Positions 52,794 through 62,299 are shown, counted from the first letter of the stretch. The stretch: DNA of 64,000 bases from Rugamonas apoptosis (GCF_014042355.1 NZ_JACEZU010000011.1:124001-188000), one strand, 5' to 3'. Numbers and translations are program-made. Notes: generated by a model from the letters alone, not told the origin.

Positions 52794-53354
52794 ATGCGCC
52801 CCGGTCCAGGCTTACGCAACGCCTGCGCTGGGGCCGTCGTCGCGGCCGTGCTGCTGTATGCGGCATGGCCGGCGGCGGCACCCGAACGCACTGCCGTCGC
52901 GGATCACGATAACTACTTCGACTTCGTCAAGGCCACGCCATTCGCCGCGCCGGCCGCCGCTTCGGTGGCGGACGCGCGGCGCAACGAGGTCGCGCTTGCG
53001 ACGACGGTGGATGTCCCTGCCCTGCCCACCGCGCTGGCGCAAATGGAGACGGAGGTGCACACGCTGCGGCGACAAGGCGCGGACGAGCAGACCGTGTATC
53101 GCCTGCGCGCGCGCCGCGTCAACGCGCAAGTGGCGGCGCAACTGGCCGAACAGGAACAGGCGGAAGCGGCATGGCAGCGCCGCGTGCAGGCATATCGCAC
53201 CGAGCGTGCCCGCGTGGCCGAGCGCGGCGACGACACGCCTGATCAGCGCGCGGCGGCACTGGCGCAACTGCGCGCCGAACGTTTCGATCAGGAGGAACTG
53301 GCGCACCTGGAAGCGAGCGATACGCCCGGCGTGCCGGTGCTGAAGCAGGACTGA
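52794..53354 (+). CDS. short lipase-chaperone-like membrane protein
   Basis: 186 residues, start 2 bp after the lipase stop. One N-terminal hydrophobic segment (AGAVVAAVLLYAAWPAAA) as in Lif foldases, then a short linker and a helical part. The C-terminal WQRRVQAYRTERARVAERGD followed by LAQLRAERFDQEELAHLEA fits the end of lipase secretion chaperones (usually about 340 residues). The middle is missing, so it is about half length. The pairing with an I.5-type lipase, which normally needs no foldase, is unusual. Confidence 0.6.
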   Translation: MRPGPGLRNACAGAVVAAVLLYAAWPAAAPERTAVADHDNYFDFVKATPFAAPAAASVADARRNEVALATTVDVPALPTALAQMETEVHTLRRQGADEQTVYRLRARRVNAQVAAQLAEQEQAEAAWQRRVQAYRTERARVAERGDDTPDQRAAALAQLRAERFDQEELAHLEASDTPGVPVLKQD

Positions 53355-53420
53355 GGCGCGCCATGCGGGCGCCTCGCCCGCTCGGTGTATGCGCCCACGC
53401 TTCATGCGCTGGACGGGCTT

Positions 53421-54440
53421 CTAGCCTATGCGCCGGACGGATTCGCGCACGACCAGGCTGAGCGCCGGGATATCGACCGTGAATTTTTCGTGGTTGATCA
53501 TCTTCAGCATGATCTGGCCGATACATGTGCCGACATCAAACAAGGGCTGACGCACCGTTGTCAGCGGCGGCGTGGTGCACATGGAGCTGTGCAAATCGTC
53601 GAAGCCGATGATCGAGACATCTTCCGGCACGCGGATGTTGCGCCGGTACAGCGCGAGACGGGCGCCATAGGCGGTCAAATCATTGCCGGCAAAAATGGCG
53701 CTGAAGCGTTGTCCCGTTTCAAGCAACTGGTTGACCGCCAACAGGCCACCCGATTCCAGGAAGTCGCCCGGTACGATCAATTTCGGATTCACTTCAATAT
53801 TGTGGCGTGCCAGCGTATCGCGATAGCCGGCCAGACGTGCGCGCGCATCCTCCTGCTCCGGTGGCCCCTCGATGAAGGCGATGCGCCGGTGCCCCTGCTC
53901 GATCAGGTAATCGACGGCGTCGCAGGCGGCCTGGTAATTGTCCAGGCAAAAACCGAAGGCCTGCTTGCCTTCCAGTTTGCGGCCGAACGCCACGATGGGA
54001 ACCCGATTTGAATATTGCAGAATTTGCGCGTCGCTCATATTACCAGTCAAAATGACCAGGCCGTCGACGCGGCGCGCGATCAACAATTCAACGCGCTCGG
54101 CTTCTTCACTGGCGTGCCAGTGGCCGGTCATGATGAGCGGGACATAGCCCGCATCCTTCATCGCTTCGTCGATGCCGGTCATCGCTTCGTTGAAGTAGCC
54201 GCTGACGAGGGACTGCGTCAGCACCCCGATGGTGCGTGAACTTCCCATCTTCAGGCTCTGGGCCAGGACATTCGGCTTGTAATTGAGCTGCTCGATCACC
54301 TTTTCGATGCTGGCGCGCTTTTCGTCCGAGATCTTGGCCGTGCCGTTCAAGAACCGGGAAACCGTCGCGGGCGACACCCCGGCCACACGCGCAACCTCAT
54401 AGACGGTGGTCGATGTCGCATTGTTCGTATCTTTTTTCAT
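53421..54440 (-). CDS. LacI-family repressor
   Basis: 339 residues. Helix-turn-helix and hinge at 13-66 (TVYEVARVAGVSPATVSRFL, LNYKPNVLAQSLKMG). Effector domain with TIGVLTQSLVSGYFNEAMTG and GFDDLHSSMCTTPPLTTVRQ. Divergent from the TonB receptor of the cellulose-oligosaccharide locus, with palindromic operators in the shared region. The effector is probably a cello-oligosaccharide or glucose product (inference). Confidence 0.9.
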   Translation of the reverse strand: MKKDTNNATSTTVYEVARVAGVSPATVSRFLNGTAKISDEKRASIEKVIEQLNYKPNVLAQSLKMGSSRTIGVLTQSLVSGYFNEAMTGIDEAMKDAGYVPLIMTGHWHASEEAERVELLIARRVDGLVILTGNMSDAQILQYSNRVPIVAFGRKLEGKQAFGFCLDNYQAACDAVDYLIEQGHRRIAFIEGPPEQEDARARLAGYRDTLARHNIEVNPKLIVPGDFLESGGLLAVNQLLETGQRFSAIFAGNDLTAYGARLALYRRNIRVPEDVSIIGFDDLHSSMCTTPPLTTVRQPLFDVGTCIGQIMLKMINHEKFTVDIPALSLVVRESVRRIG

Positions 54441-54498
54441 GGGTCCTTATGTGCACGAAAGCTGGCGCGGCAAGACCGCGCCCTCCGACAGCATAGCA

Positions 54499-54512
54499 TG
54501 AAACCGGTTTCT
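54499..54512. promoter_or_regulatory. LacI-type operator 1
   Basis: TGAAACCGGTTTCT, a palindrome with one end mismatch, 59 bp before the lacI-type start: probably autoregulation. Confidence 0.6.
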
Positions 54513-54683
54513 GAAATGGCTCGCCAACGCCCCTCAACCGAGGCCGAAACATGGCGGGCATCATCCATCGCCCGCCCGGGAGTGGCATCAACCACGCGGC
54601 TGGGGCCTTGCGCGCCAGCGGCCACGCGCGGCACGCCGCGGCGGCCCATCCCAGCAAAATTATCCGGACGACGATTTTTTTGT

Positions 54684-54713
54684 TTGACATCGGCGCTTTT
54701 TCAAATGTACCAT
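54684..54713 (+). promoter_or_regulatory. sigma70 promoter of the TonB receptor operon
   Basis: TTGACA (54684-54689, 6/6) and TACCAT (54708-54713, 4/6) with an 18-bp spacer. Operator 2 begins at the last base of the -10 and covers the start of transcription, the usual place for a repressor. Confidence 0.55.
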
Positions 54714-54726
54714 GAAATCGATTTCA
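54713..54726. promoter_or_regulatory. LacI-type operator 2
   Basis: TGAAATCGATTTCA, a perfect 14-bp palindrome. Confidence 0.75.
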
Positions 54727-54733
54727 CGATAAA

Positions 54734-54747
54734 TGAAACCGATTTCA
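54734..54747. promoter_or_regulatory. LacI-type operator 3
   Basis: TGAAACCGATTTCA, palindromic apart from one central-flank pair. Its centre is 21 bp (two helical turns) from operator 2. Confidence 0.75.
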
Positions 54748-54824
54748 AATTGAAAGGATCGGTTCACAGTGAAACAAACAGCAAGATCAAATCCAATAAA
54801 TCAATAAATCCATCTGGAGACAAG

Positions 54825-57248
54825 ATGACTCATTCCGCACCGCCGCGCCGCCTCTATGCGGCCTCCCCGATTCAATTCGCCATCCTGACGCTGCTGGCCG
54901 GCATGAGCACGGCACAGGCCCAGGTCCAGGAACAGGCAGCGGCAGCCGCGCCGGCCGCCGCCCCCGCCCCGGCCGTAAAAGACGACAACGTGATTCAGGA
55001 AGTCTTCGTCACGGCGACCAAACGCGCCACCTCGTTGCAGCGCACCCCGGTGGCGATCACCGCCCTGAACGCCAACGCCCTGGCGGACAACCATGTCCAG
55101 ACCATCCAGGACGTGGTGAATCTGGTCCCCGGCTTCCAGGCCACCACCGAAGGCGATCATGGCGTCATCACCATGACCCTGCGCGGTATTGGCAACGACA
55201 GCGCCAAGACTGAATACGCGGACCCGGAAGTGGCCTCCTTCATCGACGGCATCTACTCGCCGCGCCCGGAAGGCGCGACGTCGCTGCTGTTCGACCTCGA
55301 CGCGATTGAAGTGCTGCGCGGCCCGCAAGGCACGCTATGGGGCCGCAACTCGTCGGTTGGCGCGGTCAATATGCAAACGGCCAAGCCAGTGCTGGGTGAC
55401 AGCAGCGGCAATGTCGAAACCGGCGCCGGCAGCTACCACCGCCTGGGCGCGCGCGGCGCGGTGAACGTGCCGCTCGGCGACACGGCGGCGATGCGCATCG
55501 CCTTCGTCCACGAGCAGCACGACGGTTATGTCGATTTCCAGAAGCTGCCCGTCCCTTCCGTGGCCAGCCAGCAAGCCGCCTATCTGGCCAGCGGCGGCAC
55601 GCTGGCCAGCTTCCAGCCGATCAATCCGAACCTGTTCGTCACGGGCGGTCCCAAGTATGGCGCCCAGGACCAGAGCGCGCTGCGCCTGAGCTTCCTGTGG
55701 CAGCCGACGCCGCAACTGAAATGGAATCTGGCCTACGAGAACTTCGCCGACCGCGGCACGCTCAGCATGAACCTGCTGCAAACCCAGCGTCCCGGCCAGG
55801 ACAAGTGGTCGGCCCTGATCGATACCGCCCCCTCGCTCACGCGCGATACCGATTCGTTCCGCAGCCGCGTCGAATACAGCCTCAACGACGCGACCATGCT
55901 CACCTACATCGCCGGCTATTCGCGCTTCAGTGGCTCATCCACCTTCGACGCTGACGGCGGCGCCAACATCCCGACCAGCTTCGCCACCGGCGCCACCTTC
56001 CAGGCCAACAATACGGTGTCGTCCCACTACGCCAACTACAGCCATGAGCTGGAGCTGCAATCGGTGGGCAAGCGGGCTGTCGACTGGCAGCTCGGCCTGT
56101 ACTATGGCGCGGAAAAGAACGACATGCGCTTCGATATTCCGATCTTTAACGGCACCCAGCAAGGCACGGTGGCCTGGCAAGGTTCGTTCATCCAGCCCAA
56201 GGAAACCGTGGCCTCGACCGCCGTGTTCGGCCAGTCGACCTGGAACGCCAGTGACAGCCTGCACCTGACCGGCGGCCTGCGCTACACGTCCGACAAGCGC
56301 ACCAACGTCGGCGGCAACGGCTACACCTGGAATTACGACGCATCCGTGCCCCAGGTGCCCGTCAGCCCGAGTATCGATCCGACCAAGCCGGGCCAGGGCT
56401 ACAGCCCGAGCGTGCCATCGAACGACGGCGAGTTCACCGGCCACAAGATGACCGGCCTGGCCCGTATCGGCTACGATATCGACCGCAACAACATGGTCTA
56501 TGCGAGCGTCTCGACCGGCTACAAGTCGGGCGGGCTGCAGGACGGCGGCCTGCACTATGGCGCGGAAACCCTGACCAACTATGAAATCGGTTCCAAGAGC
56601 ACGCTGATGGGCGGCGCGCTGAAGATCAACAATGCGCTGTACTACTCGAAATTCAAGGATTTCCAGTTCAGCTCGCCGGTGACCAAACCTGACGGCTCCC
56701 ATGCTTTGGCCACCAGCAATGCCGAAGGCGCGACGGTCTATGGTTTCGAGTCGGAAATCGCCGCCAAGCTCACCAAGGACGACAAGCTCCAGGCGTCGCT
56801 GGCCTGGACCCACGCGGTGCTAGGTACGCTGCGCGGCGCCGGCTCCAACGACTACTCGCTGCCGGTGTGCTCGATCCCGGGCATCAGCACCTGCCTCGAC
56901 GTGTCGGGCAATACGATGCCGCACTCGCCCAAATTCTCGCTGCAACTGATGTACCAGCATACGGTCCATCTGAACGACGACGCCACGTTGACGCCGCGCA
57001 TCAGCACCCACTACGAAACCTCGTCCTGGCTCAGCGTATTCAATCTGGGCGATGGCGATAAACAACAGGCGTACACCCGCTCCGATCTGGGCCTGCGCTA
57101 CAGCAAGAAGAACTGGTGGATCGACGCCTTCGTGCGCAATGCGGGCAACGGCAACGTCAAGACCAGCGCTTCCAACGGCGGCAACGTCTGGCTCGCGCAA
57201 TACCTGCCTCCGCGCACTTTTGGCATCAACACCGGCTTCGACTTCTAA
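54825..57248 (+). CDS. TonB-dependent receptor for oligosaccharide uptake
   Basis: 807 residues from the ATG at 54825 with GGAG upstream; the frame is open earlier across the operators, which is not coding. Signal peptide ends AQA/QVQ at about 33, Ala/Pro linker, TonB box region IQEVFVTATKRATSLQRTPV, plug with DAIEVLRGPQGTLWGRNSSV, and a barrel ending PRTFGINTGFDF. First gene of the locus that goes on with beta-glucosidase, MFS and GH9; it should import cello-oligosaccharides across the outer membrane. Confidence 0.9.
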   Translation: MTHSAPPRRLYAASPIQFAILTLLAGMSTAQAQVQEQAAAAAPAAAPAPAVKDDNVIQEVFVTATKRATSLQRTPVAITALNANALADNHVQTIQDVVNLVPGFQATTEGDHGVITMTLRGIGNDSAKTEYADPEVASFIDGIYSPRPEGATSLLFDLDAIEVLRGPQGTLWGRNSSVGAVNMQTAKPVLGDSSGNVETGAGSYHRLGARGAVNVPLGDTAAMRIAFVHEQHDGYVDFQKLPVPSVASQQAAYLASGGTLASFQPINPNLFVTGGPKYGAQDQSALRLSFLWQPTPQLKWNLAYENFADRGTLSMNLLQTQRPGQDKWSALIDTAPSLTRDTDSFRSRVEYSLNDATMLTYIAGYSRFSGSSTFDADGGANIPTSFATGATFQANNTVSSHYANYSHELELQSVGKRAVDWQLGLYYGAEKNDMRFDIPIFNGTQQGTVAWQGSFIQPKETVASTAVFGQSTWNASDSLHLTGGLRYTSDKRTNVGGNGYTWNYDASVPQVPVSPSIDPTKPGQGYSPSVPSNDGEFTGHKMTGLARIGYDIDRNNMVYASVSTGYKSGGLQDGGLHYGAETLTNYEIGSKSTLMGGALKINNALYYSKFKDFQFSSPVTKPDGSHALATSNAEGATVYGFESEIAAKLTKDDKLQASLAWTHAVLGTLRGAGSNDYSLPVCSIPGISTCLDVSGNTMPHSPKFSLQLMYQHTVHLNDDATLTPRISTHYETSSWLSVFNLGDGDKQQAYTRSDLGLRYSKKNWWIDAFVRNAGNGNVKTSASNGGNVWLAQYLPPRTFGINTGFDF

Positions 57249-57256
57249 GCTAAAGA

Positions 57257-57286
57257 GAACCGCTGCGCCGGTACCGGTAGCGGTTC
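57257..57286. other. intercistronic stem-loop
   Basis: GAACCGCT/AGCGGTTC (57257-57264 with 57279-57286) encloses a further CCGGTACCGG palindrome. It has no T-run and lies between the receptor and the beta-glucosidase gene, so it may set relative mRNA levels. Confidence 0.6.
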
Positions 57287-57366
57287 CGCCGCAGGACGCC
57301 GCGCGGCCACAAGCTGCGCGGCGGACCAGGACGCCTTATTTCCATCCCATTACATAGACTTAAACC

Positions 57367-58695
57367 ATGAGTGAACGACATCCATTTCCCGCCGATTTCA
57401 CCTGGGGCGTTGCCACCAGCGCCTTCCAGATCGAAGGCGCCTGGGACGAAGACGGCAAGGGGCCGTCGATCTGGGACACCTTCTGCCACCAGGGCGGCAA
57501 TATCATCGATGGCAGCACCGGCGACGTGGCTTGCGATCACTATCACCGGTACCGCGAGGATGTCGACCTGATCTCCTCGCTCAACGTCGACGCCTACCGT
57601 TTTTCCATGGCATGGTCACGCGTGCAGCCCGACGGCAGGGGCGCCTGGAATGAAGCCGGTTTTGATTTCTACGACCGCCTGCTCGACGCCTTGAAGGAAA
57701 AAGGAATCGGCGCGCACTTGACGCTCTACCATTGGGATTTGCCCCAGGCATTGCAAGACCATGGCGGCTGGCTCAATCGCGATACCGCCTGTCGTTTCGC
57801 CGACTACGCGGCGGAAGTGGCGCGCCGCTTCGGCGACCGGGTCGACGCCATCGCCACCCATAACGAACCCTGGTGCAGCGCCAACCTGGGTTACGGCAAT
57901 GCCCAATTCGCGCCCGGCGTCGCCGATGCGAAATCGGCGATCCAGGTATCGCATCACCTGCTGCTGTCCCACGGGCTGGCCATGCAGGCGATGCGCGCGA
58001 CGGGTACCACGGCCAAACTCGGCATCGTCCTGAACCAATGGACCGCCGACCCCGCCACCACATCGGCAGCCGACCGCGCCATGGCCGACCTTGAGTATGC
58101 ACGCTCGGTCCAGTGGTTCATGGACCCGATCTTCAAGGGGCGCTATCCGGAACTGGCCTTGCGCGCGCATGGCGCCAATGGACCGGAAGTCCGTGCGGGC
58201 GACTTCGAGATCATCGGCCAGCCGCTCGATTTCCTCGGCGTGAATTATTACTTCCGCGCGTACTGCAGCGCCGAAACGCCGCCGCGCACGCCCCAGGGCG
58301 GACAGGGTTTCACCGACATGGGCTGGGAAATCTACCCGCAAGGACTGACCGAACTGCTGCTGGCGCTCAAGCGCGAGTATGCATTGCCCCCCATCTACAT
58401 CACGGAGAACGGCATGGCCAACGCGGACCGGCTGACCGATGGCCGGGTGCCGGACAGCGCCCGTATCGCCTATATCAGACTACACCTGGCCGCGCTGGCG
58501 GCGGCGATGGAGCAAGGGGTCGATGTGCGCGGCTATTTCCTGTGGAGCCTGCTGGACAATTTCGAATGGAATTCCGGCTACGCCAAGCGTTTTGGCATCG
58601 TCCACGTCGACTACGCGACGCAACAGCGCACGCCCAAGGACAGCGCCATCTGGTACCGCGACTTCATCACCGGCCAGCGGCAAGCGCTGGCCTGA
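57367..58695 (+). CDS. GH1 beta-glucosidase
   Basis: 442 residues. N-terminal FTWGVATSAFQIEGAWDEDG, acid/base Glu167 in THNEPWC, nucleophile Glu347 in IYITENGMAN, and C-terminal YFLWSLLDNFEWNSGYAKRF: the full GH1 set. No signal peptide, so it hydrolyses cellobiose or other beta-glucosides in the cytoplasm. Second gene of the locus. Confidence 0.95.
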   Translation: MSERHPFPADFTWGVATSAFQIEGAWDEDGKGPSIWDTFCHQGGNIIDGSTGDVACDHYHRYREDVDLISSLNVDAYRFSMAWSRVQPDGRGAWNEAGFDFYDRLLDALKEKGIGAHLTLYHWDLPQALQDHGGWLNRDTACRFADYAAEVARRFGDRVDAIATHNEPWCSANLGYGNAQFAPGVADAKSAIQVSHHLLLSHGLAMQAMRATGTTAKLGIVLNQWTADPATTSAADRAMADLEYARSVQWFMDPIFKGRYPELALRAHGANGPEVRAGDFEIIGQPLDFLGVNYYFRAYCSAETPPRTPQGGQGFTDMGWEIYPQGLTELLLALKREYALPPIYITENGMANADRLTDGRVPDSARIAYIRLHLAALAAAMEQGVDVRGYFLWSLLDNFEWNSGYAKRFGIVHVDYATQQRTPKDSAIWYRDFITGQRQALA

Positions 58696-58734
58696 ACCTG
58701 GCAAACGACGCATCACAGCAATCGGGAGAACGCC

Positions 58735-58848
58735 ATGCATCAGGATTCTTGCACCGAGGGGCCACGCTTGTTGGCCGACAGGGGCGACACCAAGGTAGGA
58801 TCACACGCTATGACCAACGAAATGGACCACCATCATGCGCGCAGCTAA
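58735..58848 (+). CDS. possible 37-residue leader frame before the MFS gene
   Basis: ATG at 58735 with GGGAG at 7 nt, 37 codons, stop TAA at 58846 inside the MFS reading frame, which starts at 58835. The peptide begins MHQDSCTEGPRLLADRG and is His/Asp-rich near its end. The MFS start has no clear ribosome site of its own, so coupled translation is plausible. It may be a chance frame. Confidence 0.35.
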   Translation: MHQDSCTEGPRLLADRGDTKVGSHAMTNEMDHHHARS

Positions 58849-60181
58849 CCGGACGATTTCCCCGCTGCTATGGGTACCCAGCGGCTACTTCACCATGGCA
58901 TTGTGCTATGTGATGCTCACCAGCGTGACGGCGATCATGTTCAAGAACCTGGGCATGGGCAATGGCCAGGCTGCGCAGTACTCAAGCATGCTCATCCTCG
59001 CCTACACCATCAAGCCCCTGTTCGCGCCGTTCGTGGAGATGTACCGCACCAAGAAGTTTTTCGTGCTGTGCGCGCAAGCGGTCATCGGCCTGGGCTTCGC
59101 CGGCATCGCCCTGGCCATGGCGCTGCCCGGTTACATGGTCGTACTGCTGCCCATGTTCGGCCTGCTGTCCTTTATCGGCGCCACCCAGGATATCGCCTGC
59201 GATGGCGTCTACGTCACTTCGCTCGACCAGCGCAGCCAATCGCTGTATTGCGGCATCCAGAGCCTGAGCTGGAATATCGGGCCCATCGTCGCTTCCGGTG
59301 GCCTGGTCTACCTGAGCGGCAAGCTCCATACGCAATGGTTCCATCATGACGCCGGGACGCCGGGCCCGGAATGGATGGACGCCTGGCGCATCGTGTTCTT
59401 CATCGTCGCCGCCATCACGATCCTGATGGCGCTGTGGCATGCCCGCTTCATGCCCGACGGCGCCCGCGCCGCCAACACGCCGGCCAGCATCCGGGACGCG
59501 GGCGGCATCCTGGGCGACGCGCTGACCACCTTCTTCCAGAAACGCGGCGTGTGGCACATGATCGCATTCGCGTTTCTGTTCCGGCTCAGCATAGGATTTC
59601 TGGAAAAGATAGGGCCATTCTTCATGGTCGACCCGCGTGCCAGCGGCGGACTCGGACTGTCGAACGAATTGCTCGGCATTATCTACGGCACCTATGGCCT
59701 GGCCGCCGTCCTGCTCGGCTCCCTGCTCGGCGGCTTCTTCGTCGCGCGGCGGGGCCTGAAAGCGACACTGTTCCTGCTGTGCTGCGCGGTCAATATTCCG
59801 AACGTCACCTTCCTGATCATGAGCATCTACCAGCCCAGCAATCTGCTGGTGATCAGCCTCGGCGTGGTGGTTGAAAAATTCTTCTTCGGCTTCGGCGCGG
59901 TGGGCTTCATGATCTATCTGATGCAGCAACTGGCTCCCGGTAAATACGCCACCACCCACTACGCATTCGGCACCGGCCTGATGGGCCTGTGCGGCCTGGT
60001 CACCGGCGTGATCAGCGGCCACCTGCAGCAGCGGCTCGGCTACGTCAGCTACTTTGTCTTCGTGATGGTCGCGACCATTCCATCGTTCCTGGCATGCTGG
60101 TTCGCGCCCTTCTACCAGGAGGAAGGCGCGGCGCAGCAACCGCCGGAACAGACGCCACTGGCGGCGGCGTCGAATGAATAA
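58835..60181 (+). CDS. MFS transporter (AmpG/PAT-like) of the cello-oligosaccharide locus
   Basis: 448 residues with about twelve membrane segments. The AmpG/PAT-like character is seen in PLFAPFVEMYRTKKFF, FIGATQDIACDGVYVTSLDQ and FFGFGAVGFMIYLMQQLAPG followed by YATTHYAFGTGLMGLCG. Similar permeases in other sugar loci import disaccharides. It overlaps the GH9 gene by 8 bp. Role inferred: moves cellobiose or longer sugars into the cytoplasm for the GH1 enzyme. Confidence 0.85.
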   Translation: MRAANRTISPLLWVPSGYFTMALCYVMLTSVTAIMFKNLGMGNGQAAQYSSMLILAYTIKPLFAPFVEMYRTKKFFVLCAQAVIGLGFAGIALAMALPGYMVVLLPMFGLLSFIGATQDIACDGVYVTSLDQRSQSLYCGIQSLSWNIGPIVASGGLVYLSGKLHTQWFHHDAGTPGPEWMDAWRIVFFIVAAITILMALWHARFMPDGARAANTPASIRDAGGILGDALTTFFQKRGVWHMIAFAFLFRLSIGFLEKIGPFFMVDPRASGGLGLSNELLGIIYGTYGLAAVLLGSLLGGFFVARRGLKATLFLLCCAVNIPNVTFLIMSIYQPSNLLVISLGVVVEKFFFGFGAVGFMIYLMQQLAPGKYATTHYAFGTGLMGLCGLVTGVISGHLQQRLGYVSYFVFVMVATIPSFLACWFAPFYQEEGAAQQPPEQTPLAAASNE

Positions 60182-61964
60182 AGCGCCCTTGCGGAAACCT
60201 GGCCTGCGCTCGACCGCCGCTGCGCTCCTGTTGTCGGCGCTGGCCGCCACCGCTGGCGCGTGTACCGCGCCCATAGCCACAACCACAGCCAGCATCAAGC
60301 TCAATCAACTCGGCTTCCTGCCGGCCTCGGACAAAGTGGCCGTGGTACCGGCGAGCCCGGCAATGGTTTTTTCGGTGGTGAACGCCACGAACGGCACCGT
60401 GGTCTGGCACGGCGTGCTGGGCACCCCTGCACACTGGGCACCGTCCGGCGAAATGGTCAGCCTGGCTGATTTCTCAGGCCTGACCGCGCCGGGCGACTAC
60501 CAGATCAAGGTCGATGGCCTGGCCGCTTCCACGCGCTTTACCATCGGCACGGATGTTTACCGCGCGGTCAGCGCGGCCGCGCTCAAGGGCTTCTACTTCA
60601 ACCGTGCCGGCACTGCCCTGCTGGCACAGCACGCCGGCGCGTACGCGCGCGCGGCCGGCCATCCGGATACGCAGGTACTGGTGCACCGGTCGGCAGCCTC
60701 CGCCGCGCGGCCCGAAGGCACTGTCATCGCCAGCCCCAAAGGCTGGTATGACGCGGGCGACTACAACAAATACATGGTCAACTCCGGCATCGCCACCTAT
60801 ACGCTGCTGGCCGCCTATGAGCATTTCCCAGCGTACTTCCAGGCGCAGCAAGTGAACATCCCCGAATCGGGCAACGGCATTCCGGACATATTGAACGAAG
60901 CCCTGTGGAATCTGGAGTGGATGCTGTCGATGCAAGACCCGAACGATGGCGGCGTTTATCACAAGCTGACCAACAAGACCTTCGATCCCATGGTGATGCC
61001 GGACCAGGCCACCAGCGCGCGCTACGTGGTCCAAAAGACGACGGCGGCGACGCTCGACTTTGCCGCCGTGATGGCCAGCGCCAGCCGCGTCCTGCGTCCG
61101 TACCAGGACAAGCTGCCGGGCTTGTCGGCGCGAATGCTCGCGGCCGCCAAGATGGCATGGGCCTGGGCACAGGCCCATCCGGACGAGGTTTACCGCCAGC
61201 CGGCCGATATCGTCACCGGTGAATACGGCGATGCCACACTGGACGACGAGTTCATGTGGGCGGCGGCGGAACTCTATATCAGCACGGCCGACGACAGCTT
61301 CTACCTTGCCATGAAGCCGGGCGGGGTATCCGCCACAGTGCCGGCATGGGACGACGTGGGCAGCCTCGCCTGGATCTCACTGGCGCATCACCGCTACCAT
61401 CTGAGCCCCATCGCCGACCGGGCGCTCATCGCGAATCGCATCATGACGCTAGGCGACGCATTGCTGGCGGCCCGGAAGAACTCGGCCTACGCGGTCGCGA
61501 TGCGGCAAGCCGATTTTGTCTGGGGCAGCAACGCCGTGGCGCTCAATCAAGCCATCATGCTGCTGCAGGCCTATCGCCTCGGTGGCCAGCGCGCCTACCT
61601 GGACGCGGCGCAGTCGGCGTTCGACTACGTGCTCGGTCGCAATGCGACTGGGTACTCCTTCGTCACCGGTTACGGCAGTCCATCGCCACAGCACCCGCAC
61701 CACCGGCCCTCGCAAGCGGACCACGTTACCGCGCCGGTGCCGGGCTTCCTGGTCGGCGGCCCGCAACCGGGGCAACAGGACAAGCAGGAATGTGCGCAGG
61801 CCTACCCATCGAACCTGGCTGCGCGGTCCTATCTGGACCAGGTCTGTAGTTACGCAAGCAATGAAATTGCGATCAACTGGAATGCGCCACTGGTCTACGT
61901 TGCGGCAGCGCTGGCGTCTTGGCCGCAAGTGAGCGCTGATCCCGGCGGGTCGTTGGCGCGCTGA
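60174..61964 (+). CDS. GH9 family glycoside hydrolase
   Basis: 596 residues. Signal peptide about 1-29, with a Cys (TAGAC) near the cleavage that could be lipidated. An N-terminal Ig-like CelD_N domain (SIKLNQLGFLPASDKVAVVP, PGDYQIKVDG) precedes the catalytic (alpha/alpha)6 domain: GWYDAGDYNKYMVNSGIATY holds the catalytic-base Asp pair, and SYASNEIAINWNAPLVYVAA the proton-donor Glu. Histidine-rich PQHPHHRPSQAD is the usual substrate-cleft loop. It acts in the periplasm or outside, on cello-oligosaccharides or beta-glucans. Confidence 0.9.
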   Translation: MNKAPLRKPGLRSTAAALLLSALAATAGACTAPIATTTASIKLNQLGFLPASDKVAVVPASPAMVFSVVNATNGTVVWHGVLGTPAHWAPSGEMVSLADFSGLTAPGDYQIKVDGLAASTRFTIGTDVYRAVSAAALKGFYFNRAGTALLAQHAGAYARAAGHPDTQVLVHRSAASAARPEGTVIASPKGWYDAGDYNKYMVNSGIATYTLLAAYEHFPAYFQAQQVNIPESGNGIPDILNEALWNLEWMLSMQDPNDGGVYHKLTNKTFDPMVMPDQATSARYVVQKTTAATLDFAAVMASASRVLRPYQDKLPGLSARMLAAAKMAWAWAQAHPDEVYRQPADIVTGEYGDATLDDEFMWAAAELYISTADDSFYLAMKPGGVSATVPAWDDVGSLAWISLAHHRYHLSPIADRALIANRIMTLGDALLAARKNSAYAVAMRQADFVWGSNAVALNQAIMLLQAYRLGGQRAYLDAAQSAFDYVLGRNATGYSFVTGYGSPSPQHPHHRPSQADHVTAPVPGFLVGGPQPGQQDKQECAQAYPSNLAARSYLDQVCSYASNEIAINWNAPLVYVAAALASWPQVSADPGGSLAR

Positions 61965-62083
61965 AATGATCCGCACCGTTTGACGCAGCCCACCCTGCGC
62001 GCGTGGGCGCTGGAGCGGCAGGCCACGGTCACATTGACGCGGCCGTGTCGCCCGGCGTGTGATGGCGCGCGCCACCGACGGCG

Positions 62084-62299
62084 TCACCTCCCCGCTTCCT
62101 CGTCCTCCGTCCGCTCGTAGCGCATCCACCAGGGCAGCCTGCGTTTGCGGCGCTTGACCGTGGTGGACTGTTCCTGTCCGGCCTTGAGCGCCGGCGGCGG
62201 CGCAACCGGCAAGGGAAAACCGACAAACACCATCACCAGCAAGACGGGCAGCAACAGGTAGAACAGGGGGCGTTTCCAGTTCAGTTTGTCTTTTGTCAT
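62084..62299 (-). CDS. small single-pass membrane protein, unknown
   Basis: 71 residues from the ATG at 62299 (starts MTKDKLNWKRP). One hydrophobic segment (FYLLLPVLLVMVFVGFPL) at about 12-29, then a Pro-rich linker and a basic tail (VKRRKRRLPWWMRYE). No recognised family. Convergent with GH9 and divergent from the HD-GYP gene; the 253 bp upstream show no other gene. Confidence 0.55.
   Translation of the reverse strand: MTKDKLNWKRPLFYLLLPVLLVMVFVGFPLPVAPPPALKAGQEQSTTVKRRKRRLPWWMRYERTEDEEAGR

Larger units (their letters stand above)
54441..54824. other. divergent control region of the cello-oligosaccharide locus
   Basis: 384 bp holding three LacI-type operators and the receptor promoter. The rest is GC-rich up to 54660, then AT-rich to the receptor start. 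No gene seen. Confidence 0.7.
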
